A DNA stretch of 64,000 bases, taken from assembly GCA_009792885.1 (NCBI GenBank), contig WMCF01000021.1, positions 62,001 to 126,000 of the forward strand, written 5' to 3'. Each line of letters begins with the position of its first letter. Positions within the stretch are counted from its first letter, which is position 1. The notes beneath the pieces were generated by a model. The model was given only the letters and a program-made list of their open reading frames with translations. It ran no database searches and had not been told where the DNA came from. Shown here piece after piece: positions 26,148 to 38,400 of this stretch. Made by a program: the position numbers and the translations under genes. This DNA comes from Eremophila alpestris peregrina (Eukaryota; Chordata; Aves; Passeriformes; Alaudidae).

Positions 26148-29100
26148 TTATTCATCACTTTCTGTATCACTGTCTTCTGAGGACTCAAACCAGTCCTCAG
26201 ATCCTGCAGGAGGGTAGCTGAGTTGTGCAGAACCTGGAAGTGTTTAACAAAGTGTAGCATTTATAAACCAGGAAAAAATGAGCCCCAGAACAAATACATG
26301 GTACTATTAAGTGACCCAGCCCAGCAAGCCCCAATGCTTTTGATTACGAACTAGACCAAAACACTCAGAACCACTTCTAGCTGCCCTTAGTCTGTGCCAA
26401 GCTGATAGGAAAGTGCCCTGCTGCCTTTAAGTTGCTCCAGAAGTCCCCTTAGCTCTTTTCAGAGAATTTGAGCAGTGTGCTAGAATAAATGAGTATTTCA
26501 CATAAAGCCAGTGCAAGAGGAATGCTGATCAGTTTAAGTGTTATAAACACAGACTAATTCAATCCTTACCAACTGTAAAAGGCTTTTCATCTTCAGACTC
26601 TTCCCAGTGCTCAAAATCTAAGGACACGTGAACATTCTGTTGACAAAAACACTGTTTGAAATACCTGCTCTGATGCACAGCAAACCTGTTCAGAACATTC
26701 AATAACTCTCAAAATTAATTTTCACTTCACCTTGTTCTTCAGTAATTTGCACCACACTCCTTTTTTCTCTTTTACCAGTAAAATCACAGTCTCTGTATTC
26801 TTAATCACACATGTGCACTTCTCTGCAATTACTGGCTGATACAGCTCCAGGTCAGCCACATAAAGTCTGCCTTCTGAATAAGCACTGCAACATACAAAGA
26901 GTTGAAAAACACTAAATCCAAACAAAGACACTTTGCTGAGTATACTGAAGTTTCTGAAACCTACCTGAAAGCCACCTTCTCTCTAGAGAACTCACATTTA
27001 CTGTCAGCTGCCCTCAGTATTTGTACCTTCAGTGTCACAGTCACATTATCTTGAAACCACTTGATTTGTGGATGACAGCTGAAAGAAAGTTAATTGAACA
27101 GGTATTTTCCAAAGCAGAAAACCACTGAGGTTTAGCCCAGTTGTCTCACACAGAGCCAGAATTTGCCCATGGAGTCACAACTCAGCCAAGGAGCCTAGGC
27201 CATGCAGACCTGACACCAGCAGTGCCAGGGAAGCAGGAGATGGGACACCAGTCAAGCTTCCTACAAAATCACCACATTCCAAGTCTTTGGAGGAGCACGT
27301 CTAGAAGTTCTAAGGGGAGACAAGCTCCAGTGACTCCAGTATCCAGAGGAATCACACCTACTGCCTCATTTCAGGATGCCACCACAGTCTGCCCTTGAAG
27401 AGCCAAAGGAAAAGCCAACAGCAAAATCAATCTCTGACAGACAAAAGGAACTTTTCAGCTGATCACAGAGACAGAACAATCCTGTTTGACAGTTCACATA
27501 AAAGCAAAATGGGAATGAATCACTATTTTCTTACCCTTTCTGCTGATACACAGTACAGTCTTCTGCTTCTTTTGTTTGAACTGCATCATCTAAAAAGAAG
27601 ACATCCAGAAACATCTTTTATACTTCCCTATACTACAGAAACCAGATATTTCCAGAATTCCCCCTATACCATCATAAAAATAACTTGCTAGCAATCAAAT
27701 TATTGTCTCTGTCCTTCATATTGTGTTCTTCATATCCTGAAAGATTTAATTAAGTTAGTAATTCTACTAAAAAATTTAATTATCAAGAATACTGTAGTTG
27801 GTGTTAGAAGACAAAAAAAAAAACTGAACCAAAAATGCTGTTTTCCAGGTCAGGCAAAGGTTTTCTCCAGTTTCAAAACATTATTTATTTGACACCTGAA
27901 AAACATCATTTTGGGAATTAGTGGGGAGTTTCAGGGATTAAATGACTAATAGTGGTGTCAACATCACAGCTTGAAACATGGCATTAGTGTGACAGGGGAA
28001 AAAAGCCTTCTACAATAAGCACTTTTATCTGCTACAACGTCTTCACCTTCCACTGCTCCAAATTCACTTGTCAGCTGCTAGCAGGTCATCCTGCACTGAC
28101 AGAAGTAAGCACATCCTTTAGATTAAAAAGAAATGGTTGGGGGGAAACACCATCTTCTGCCATCCTGACTCTTGAGAAAAAAAAAATTAACCCCTCAAGA
28201 GAAGAGAATTATTATTCACACTCATATTTCAACAGATTACAACTCCCTTAAACCCTGTGGACAGCAGAGTCCTTGTCCCCTCTCTACAGCAGAGACCTCC
28301 TTCTTACATGTTCCACTCAGAGCTGAAGAATTCCAAGTGTCTGAAGGGAAGAGCATTCCCCAAAACAGTCACACCATTCCAGCAGCAAGTCACTCTCCCA
28401 GCATCTCCTGACTGCTCACTGGAAGGCAGCTCTGGCTGACTGCAAACATCAGCCACATGGTGCTGCTCTGTACACCCAGAGCAGTCTGCAGCTGCCAGGG
28501 TGACTGTTAGGTTGGTATCAAGCAACCAACTTGAATTCAAGTTTGAGAACTTCTGGAAATGATGGAAAGCTTACTGCTTGGAGGAGTCACAGAAGTGTTA
28601 CAGCTTTCAGCAGAACTGTCCTGTATGGATGTATCCTGTGGACTGGACACCTCCTCTAGACCAGCTGTGTCCTCTTTTGTGCTTCTAAACACAGACAGAG
28701 CAGTTTTAAAGAAAACCCAAAAATGATAGTCAGCTCCACCTCAGTTTGTCTCCCCTCCTCCCCACTTTAATCTGTACCTTAATAACAAAGCCTGTAGTGA
28801 AGTTCTGCATTTTTCAACAGTAGTCTCAGGCTTAGCAGGTCTGTAAAGAAATGAGCCAAGCAATTGCATTACACACATTTCAGCACACAGCATCACAGAA
28901 CATTGTCTGGTCCTTAGCATTACATGCTTTGGTGATGACATGGGGGTTCCCAACCTTCCTTCTCCAGGAGAAAGGATATATAAATGCTAACAGGTTGTGC
29001 CTGAGACACTAGGTGCTTATTGACTGGTAAGCATCCCAACCAGCTACTGAGCATCATAAATTGTAACAATCTGAATTCAGACTCCCTACTTTTATTACTA

Positions 29101-29484
29101 GCTTGGTTTAATTCTAGGTTAGCATTTTCTAGAACTACAGTTTTCTTTTCCTTGTGGTTATGGAGCTAAAGAATAGTTAATGGGAAGCAGGCACATTTTA
29201 AACACAATTGTTTCTGCATTTAAAGAAAAATCACTCAGTAGTATCAATCATATTCAGTTAAAATTAATTTTTCTCTAAATAAAGTATATGCAGAAAAAAA
29301 TTGCAGACACTTACAAATGCTCCAAGCTCTCTGCATGATCCAGAACTGGTATCTGTGTGCACAGCTTCTGAATTTCTCCTACATGTTCAGGATTGTCAGT
29401 TCCCAAACCCGTGGACAAAATCTCCGATCGGATGTTGTAATCATTGGTCCACATCCTTATCGTGGCAAGATTGGTCACCCCAAC
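26148..29484 (-). other. TDRD12: TDRD12 segment: C-terminal exons with CS domain (25-32)
   Basis: Pieces 29315-29484, 28778-28840, 28575-28684, 27535-27589, 26965-27078, 26731-26884, 26570-26636 and 26148-26233, residues 976-1247. Exons of 63, 110 and 55 bp make a low-complexity S/T/E linker. A CS (p23/HSP20-like) domain starts at [20 protein letters not shown] and runs through [12 protein letters not shown] and VWCKLLKN; this fold is known at the TDRD12 C-terminus. The protein closes with an acidic tail ([11 protein letters not shown]) and TAA at 26148-26150. Confidence 0.9.
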
Positions 29485-32400
29485 CTTGAATTACACAGCA
29501 TAATAAAGGGAAAGCACAGCTCTTCAATGGTCTCTCTCCAACTCCAAGCTGCTCTTTTAGTCAAACTTCAAACACAGCCCTACTGACTTAGACCTGCAGG
29601 AAATTTGGTTTTCCCGATTTTTCAGAACCTCCCCATGTTTAATTGTTTTCCAAGTATCACCATCATCTGCCTTGAGATAATGGCTCAAGAAACTGGCTGT
29701 TTGCCCTAACAGAACCAGGATGGCCATTAAGTGAACAGTGCCAGCCCTGATCATGTAAGTGACAGCCATAATAGACCTCATACAGTAAAGAACTGTGAGT
29801 CCTGAACAACCTGAGAACAGCTGAGGGGGTGGGGGCACAATGAAAAACCCCACACCTAGAAATTGGTGAAAGGCTGAGCTACACCACATGGGAACAGAAG
29901 CTACTGAAAATATGACTTCTGGATCATTTTCTGTTTCCAATTCATTTTTCACTTGACTCCACAAAATCAAGAAGTCTGCTGGATACTAATGGATGTGAAA
30001 CTGTAGAACAAGAAAAATCTAAGAACAAGAGCACCCATTTTTCCTGTTCTGATCAAGAAAATAAAGGAGAAAAGCTTCAATGTTTTTTTAATTTGCAGAA
30101 AAGTTCAGACTAAAACCAACTACAAACTAGTGTGAGAGCTCTAAGAGTAGACTTAAGAATTATAAACAGAATAAATTAGATCTACTTCAGGAGCTGTTGG
30201 ATATCAGCAAACCATCTTTGGAGGAGCCAAGTTTCATTCTTCCAGAAGAATGTGACAAACTGCAGAGCTGTCTTCACAAGACACATTCCTGAACACTAGT
30301 ACTGCCCAAATACACTTTCATTACTAACTCTGTGGCATAGCCTTGGACCAAGTGCAGATGGACCAAGCACTGACTTCCCAGTGCTGCCATTCCATACCTA
30401 CCATTGGGTCCACCCAAACTGTCCTTCCCAATGTATGTACCACTTTTGCATGATGAAGTTTTCCTTTAATTTTGTGATTAATGTGATCAGTCACCTAGGA
30501 AAAACAAGTTGTCACTTCACTTTAGATGTATGGGTACCAACATAGATTTACAGTCACTTTAACTACAATGAAACATCATCTTCTGAGCTTAACAATGAAA
30601 AGAGTATTCAACAAATAAATACAGGTCTGAGTAAACCAGTGGAACACTTGAAGTTAGAACAGTATTAGCCTTCAAGGAAGGAGTTTCCTTAAGGAAAGAT
30701 CACTCAAGCACAGGTCAATTTAGAGAGGCTACAGTTCCCCTCCCCCAGAATTTAAAGCAATGAGAATCTATTCTAAAAGAAAGACATTTAAATAAGAAAA
30801 AAAAATATCCCATAAACTTCATTGTATTATTTCATAGAAAAAAAAAAAAACAAAAGAAGATATTGGATAGTTTTGGAATCTGCCCAAATATCAGGTATTT
30901 AGAGTCAATACTAGTAATCAATGCAATTTGGTACCATGTTTACAGCCTGTAACTGTTTTCTTGTAGAAAACAGAGAGAGAAGGTAAAGGAAATACCATGC
31001 AAAACCTGCTTATTACCTTTGGATTCCATTCAACTTCATTATCAATGGGTTTTACTCTACAAACTACAATTTCCACAGCCTGGGGTGGCAGACTCTGAAA
31101 CTTTGCAGGTAAGTGAAGCAGCTGATCACTATTCACTTGGCTTGTCCTGCCTTCATCTATGTATTTAACTGTGACCTTACAGACATTTTCTTCATCTTTT
31201 GCTGGAGTCTCTACCACCTGAACCCTTCATACAGTAGGAAAAGAAATACAGAATTATTATTCATGTAACCAGTTGTGCAGAGTATTTGTTAAACCTGCTC
31301 TCATTTTAAAACTGGTATTTTCAGAGTCCATTCTGTAACAGAGTTCATGTGTGGGGAATCACCTTGTTTGCCATTCAGGAACTCACGGTAGGCAAGAGCT
31401 TTTAAAAGCATTATTGGCATAGCAGTGTTTTGTTGCTGCTTTTGAGGTTGGGCTTTTTTCTTTACCCAACAGTCAAGTTTTTAAAAGCTTTGTATAAATA
31501 CATGCACATCAATAAAGTAAAAAGCCAACAAAATTTTACCTGTGGTAAATGGCTCCCTCACATAAGCCATAAAACACTGACTTCTCCATGGTATTAGCAG
31601 AAATCCTATTCCCTGGTACCTTGAAATAATCATTCATTTCCTTAGCAAGAACTGTGTATTGGTCCTTTTGTTTCTTGACTATTCGACCAAAGTAGTTTGT
31701 AGCATGTACAATAAGGAGAGGCACAATCTGAAAGGATCAAACACAGCAGCAGAAAGGAGGGGTGGATGATCTCCCAAACCAATGAAATTTAAGTCTTTCT
31801 ATATAGATCACGTAACTCTTTCCAGCCCCAAAAGATGACAAATGTTGCTGCGCACATTTCAGGAAACAGTGAGTTGTTATTATTCTCACTCCTAACTGCT
31901 CACAGTTCAGTCAGCAGAGGACAGCAATGTATGGAGCAAGAACTGCTGGGTGTCAGGTGATGATATTCCACCTCAGTAAACACCAGTGAGTTCTGCCAAT
32001 TATCTGCCCACCACTCACACATTCTGCACCACTCTTCAGCCTTACAGGGAGTTTTACAAGAACTGACTGCTTTTTTTGCAGCAAAATGACTTAAATAAAA
32101 GACTACAAACATACAGCTGAGTAAACCAATGTGTAAAATGCTGCTGTGAGTGCACCTCAGATAAAGCCCAAGTCTCAAAGGGAGCTTGAGACACAAACTC
32201 TTCCTGGGATGTGAAGAATCATCATAGCAAAATCAACATTCTAGCCAGGAAGGTTTCATGAATGTAGAACTACTAAAAAAGGAGTCTAACTAAACCAGCA
32301 CTCTGTAGCAACAGTCTTCCAAAGCACTGGTATTTTTGAAGGTATATTTCTCTATACCCAAGGCCAGAAAATGCTCAGTTTTCAGCAAGTTTGCACAAAC

Positions 32401-35400
32401 ATGCCAGCTAAGAAAAAGTCCTTCCACTTCAACTTCACAGATTACTTTGTGTTTCCTCTACAAGAAATGGAAGTTTCTATAAACCTCCATGTTTGTTAAT
32501 TTTGATATATGGTCTCAAATTATAAAGGGAATGAATACACAGAGCACAAGTCCTCTTCCCAAAAAACATAAATGTTTAAAGCAGAAAAAAGACCTGAGGT
32601 AAACCGGCAAAACAGCTCCAGTTTAAGCTAAAGACACAAGAACATCTGGCACACTAATTTATGCAAGAGAGAGGGGCAAAAAGCTAGAGAATAACAAATA
32701 GCCATGTCAAAGGATATCCATATTGCAGTAGGATTAATGGAATACAAAAAACAAATGAAGTAACATGCTAAGTAGCTGTTTAAGACCTGTCCTCTTGGTA
32801 CCCAAGCCCACAGAAAACTGTAGCTTACTGTCACACGTTCAGGTGTTTCTATCATTTCATCTGCTATAGCCTGGGCTGTGTCTATTGGTGAATTAATTTG
32901 GTGACGATCTGGACACTCTGTTCTGTTCCTGCAATTAAAAAAAATAAATTTAAAAAAAGCTCTTTGCTTTCAATTGTAAACTACTGTTAAGTGACTTGCA
33001 ACAGGCAACAGCAAAAAAAAAAAAGAGCAAAATCTGTTTTAGATAAAAGCATCTAACAGGAAAATTCATCAAGGAATCAGGAGCAATCATCATTCAGGGC
33101 ACAAAAATCTGACATTTCCTTACCTGCAAATCCCAAATGTTTTAAGAGAAGCACACAGAGGCCTTGAAAATTTCTCATCTTCCTCAGATTCCAGCACCCT
33201 GGCAGTCAAATCATAAACTTCTTGTGGAATTTCAGCTTCTGCATGGTTTAAATAGTGGAGAATCCAAGGTACATGACAGGAACTGCTCTCTGTCAGCAGA
33301 ATGACTGACTTGGCCTTCATATGCTCCTGATCTCCAGCAGAATCCTAGAAATAATAAGAAATATTTTGGAAAATGTGTATGTATCCAGCAGTAAAAATGC
33401 AGTGTAGCATTACCCAGTCAAGGCTGAGCCAAACCTTGATCCCAGTGCAGAAGTTGTCACTGAGGCTCTGCAGGCGCTGCCCAAAGACTCCCGGAGGTGG
33501 CAAACTGAAATGGACCACACAGGTTGCATCTGTGATTCCCAAGGACTGCAGGCAGTCATCTGTCAAAACTAAGCAGGTGTGTCACACAGGTATGTAACTG
33601 TAATAGTTCAAACATGGGAAGCATCACATCACATGCACCAGGGCTGATTTCATTCTCCCCACCCACTGACTGGAAGAGGAAGGTGATTTTTCCCCCATAC
33701 ACTCCTATAAGGCTTTTTATTTCTCCAGGATATAAATTCTATCAGCATACAGTCACTTCAGACACAGCACTTCAAGCCAATCTCACAGAATTCTCTATTT
33801 CCTGTCAGCACCACAGAATACAGAGAATTGAGCACCACTCAGTAATTCACAGAAGCAAGACAGGTAGACAGTTAAAATAGTGCAGGAATTCTCATAGCTC
33901 TGTATGAACCTACAAGGCAGAGGAAATCCAACTTCTTGTTTTTGTATAACATGAAAAACAAAATTGAGTTTGAAAACAGATAAAGGCCTTTGTTACTGCA
34001 AAAAAATTTAAAGAAATCCTTAATCGAACTTATTAAAAATTATTACAATAGATCTTTGTGTTTCAAAATTATTTCAGACTTAGTATCTCCTCTGCAACAG
34101 AGACAATTGTGAAATGATGGAAAATCTTTGGAAATATTGCTAGTTCTTTTAATTAAGCAAGGAAAATAACAGGAGAAAAAGAAAAAAACCCTAACAACCA
34201 AGAGCTGTAGCATTTAGATTTCATAGGGAAAGAGTTCATAAGGAGCTGTCCCTGTGGAAGTGGTGAGACAACCCAGTGGAAGTGCTTGGTGCAGATCTTG
34301 GCTCTGCATTAAGATACAATCCCAACCAGAGAATCCTCACCTAGAACAGCAGGAGTGCCAGAACTGTGCATTTTTCTCCACCTCTCCAAGACACACTGAG
34401 CATTACACTTGCTCTTCTTATGCTTTTTCAGGGAAACTACTGAATTGCTCTTCAGTACCTGCATGACAAATGAGAAGTTACACATTCCTGCAATGCTGCA
34501 GGACTTGCTCCAATCAACTCTAATAAGCAGCATCTCTTACTAGAATTTAGCACATCTTACTGTAGAGATGCAAGAAGAAAACTACTGAAATTTAGGTTGC
34601 TTGTATGAAAAAAATTTGTATTAATGGAGATAAGGGTCATTAATTTCCTGTATAAAAAGGAAACTAAAAGCTCATGTTCCCATGTATTAATACATTAGAC
34701 AGACATTTAAGAACATAAAAATGTCAAGCTTTTTCCCTCATTAATGTCATCTCTAATCTGATTCCATGATCTAACAACATGCAGATTCATGCTTCAGTCT
34801 CTCAGAACAAGTACTCTTCACTACTTTCATAGGCCAGGTAAAATATTTGAAGTTGGTGCACACAAGAATTACTGTGAACAGATTCAATCCTACTTTAACC
34901 TCAACAAACACTTTAACTGGTGGCAGGGCTGGTTTTGATATGCTTGAACCCTCAAATATTCAAGGGAAACGTGTCAGAAGGTCACAATCCCAAACCAGAT
35001 TTGCTTCTGTTAATGATCATCAGAATAAACATTCCAGATCCACCCATATTTACATCAGAAAAGAAACCTTTAAGATTCACATGATCTATGCCTACTATTT
35101 GCTGGCAGTCATTTTGGGGTTACTTTTAGCAGAATATTAACTTCCAAATTCACATTCCTCCTTTATTCTCAGAAGCCCACATATTTTAGTTTGTTGTAAG
35201 TTTAAAATTTAAAAAAAAAAAAAAACCTGCTTATATAAGTTTAAATGCTTTCTTACCTTATGAATCATCTCTACATCAGTTACTGAGTCAGTGAATACCA
35301 GCACTTTCTGAAGATTCCTCTGGGAAAAATCCAGGATTCTGAGTAGCTCAGCAGTTCTGCTGCTGCTCATGCAGGGTTGCACCACCTAACAGCAAATACA

Positions 35401-38400
35401 AAGCACAGAGCTGGTAATTCATATGACCCAGACATATTTTACTAGATAATTCTTCCTAATCCTAACCCTAATGCATCAACCACACTTTGACACTTTCAGT
35501 TCTGCTCAATAATTAAGGCTTCTCACAAAAACTGGGTTTTTAGTTCCCTGACATGCTCAGAGTGTCTACTTCTGGAGATTTCCCAACATTTAAAATCCAC
35601 AAACTACTCTATTCTGAGACACAGTCATTAGAATCAAACCATTTTGTGTTATTCTTAAGAGCTATACCACACTGACTGGAAACTAAGTGAAAAGATAACT
35701 AAGAATATGTAACAAGCCTTCTAGAAATTTGAGGTCAGAAGTTTGTTACTGCGTGAAAGCAGCAAACCAAGTGCTTACTAGATTTGCCTTGGCACAGCTT
35801 ACCTTGTAGTTCTGCCAGTCACAGCTGAAAACTGCAAAAACATTCTGCTAACATTCTGGTCAAAAACTGTACTGTTTGCAAATAGATCTCATCAAATTTA
35901 GACTCATTTGCACTAACCATGAAATATTCAAGAGACTGTCTTCATGTCAGTCCTGTTGAGGGACCTGCAGCTGGTTCAGTGACTCACCTGCACATGGTTT
36001 CTAACAGCCACTTCAGCTCACACTGGAGGCAGCACTGCAGCACCACCTGCTCCCAATAAACCAGCAGCAGCCACAAATCCCAGCTGTGACATCATTTCCC
36101 AAGTTTTACCTGTTGCACATTTCCAAAGATGGCAGCTTCTTCAACAACTGTTATCACAATGTAAGGGTCATTCATGAACTCCTTTATCAAGGGTGTGATG
36201 TGTTTATTCCACCGAGTTCCCATAGCAATGATCTGATGTGACAGATTCCCCTGTGCCTTAGCACTGGCTTTCTTGTAACAACTCAGTATAGTGAACACCT
36301 GGGAAGAAAAGAGGCTTTTTTTCTCTCCTCTCATCATATTCCTACAAGCACATGACAGCCCAGAAAAACACACTGTTGGAGAACACAGTTTTTTGCAGTC
36401 ATAAAGCCACTACCACAGCAAACTACAAGTTTCACACCTCAAAATAACAGTATGTACACTTTTATGCTATTCTTTGACTGACTTCTGAAGCAAGAGAAAG
36501 CAACAAGACAGCAAGTAGTGGCAGCATATGCCTGTGCACCTCACTGTAATGCAGGATTCTGGCCAGAGATGGAAATCTCAGGCAAATGATCTGTTCAAAT
36601 CTCCAATACAAAAAGCCTAGACAAAGCAGATCTGAGAGGGCAGAGGCATTCAGCAAAACTAGGTGGTAACTACGACAAGCCCAACCTGCCAACACAGTAA
36701 TTTGCAAATACAAAAATAAGAAAGAAAAAAAAGGGTGATTCACCAAATTGCAGTGTTTTTTTTCCTCAGTGTGTGCCACTGTTTCAGACACAAGCACAAC
36801 TGAAACAGCATTTTGCCAAGTGACTGTGTAAGCCATTACCTGTTCAGAAGTGTCTGAGAACAGCACCTCAGTCTCATCAAGGACAAGATGACAAAGCCTG
36901 CACAATAACCAAGGGGTATGTTCCAGCAGTCTCAGGAGGTTGTATGGTGTAGTCACTACTACTTCACCTAAGTTGGAAGGAAAGACTGTTACCATTAACT
37001 TAAAACTTGGAAGAGCATTACTGCGACACCAAAGGACATGGAAGCTTTATTAAAAAGGGTCACATTTGTATTTCAGATTCATCATCTCGAAGCTGGGGAC
37101 TTTGTATTTTCCCACTCCTGCAAGTTTCCCAAAACATGAGTGGGTGAGGCTCCGGTATTTTGAAATTCAGTGAAATGTCTGAAGGCTAACAAGTTTAGAA
37201 AGCAGGCTGTCACTTCATTTGCCAGTAAGGTACTGGAAGTAGAGGTAAGAAGTACAGAAGTAAATGGCCACAAGGCAAATATTTATAAATATATGCAAGA
37301 GCAATTTCAGGACAGTTCAGTTTCAACAGTGGAATAAAGCACACATTGTAGCTTAGGAATTCACATACACGTGTGTGCATTTGTATCTATCTACACATAG
37401 CAATAAAACCACACCAAGCTTCACTGCTGCAAATACACCAACAGCTCTGCTGCTACAAGGTCTGAATTAACCCACCAGGCTCAAACTTGAATGATGGATG
37501 AATTACGCTGAAATGGAGTTTCACACAATTTTTCATCGTTTTTATCCACAGTTCTTATTCCCTTGGCACAACAAAAGCCACTTAAAAATGCAAGTATCAA
37601 CCAAAGCTTAACAAAGGTATCAAACCACTACACACTTAAATGTTTTAATTACATACATCTTAGCAGGGCAAGTCTCCCAGCAGCATTTTTATTACTTCTA
37701 TGCTGCTTCTCTGTGGAGCACCCTGTGCAATGCTACTGAGTTAGATGCACAAAGTACTAAGCATTTATTGCAACAGCAAGTTGTAAATAACCATTTAAAC
37801 AAACAAACCCTCCAACTCCACTTCGTAAACCAAGAACTTGAGAAGCAAATAGTTCTTTCACATGCTCCTGCAAATAAGGCAGCCCACACTGCCTCCAAGC
37901 ATAACTAAGATGACAGAAAGTATTCTTACAGCCTCGGATTTCCACTTGGCTGGCTGCTTCCTTGTTCTGCCCAAGGATTATCAGCATTGGATGAAGGCAT
38001 CTGCAGCCTTTCCTGAATGTTTTCAGCAGGTCAAAAACAAGTTGTGCCTTCTTCCACCCAGGACATAATATCAGTGCTAGTGGCTACATACACAGGTACA
38101 AAAATTGACAACACAGTATTAGACAGAAGCACAGTACCTTAAGAATCCTGTCTTATTTGGGTTGTACAGGGCCATTTTCAGAGGTCCCTTACAACCTCAG
38201 TAATTCTGGTTCTGTGATCTAATACAAGCTAGAAAATGCAATAGACTATTTAAAACAGCTAATACCCATTTTAGTTGAATAAGTACATACTGCTCATGCA
38301 GAAACAGAACTCCATTGTGTATTTAAGTGCCAGGGCATGAACCAGTTGTTAGGGATTGCTTTAAAAGTAAGTTTGGGACTCTCCCCATTCACACAGTCCA

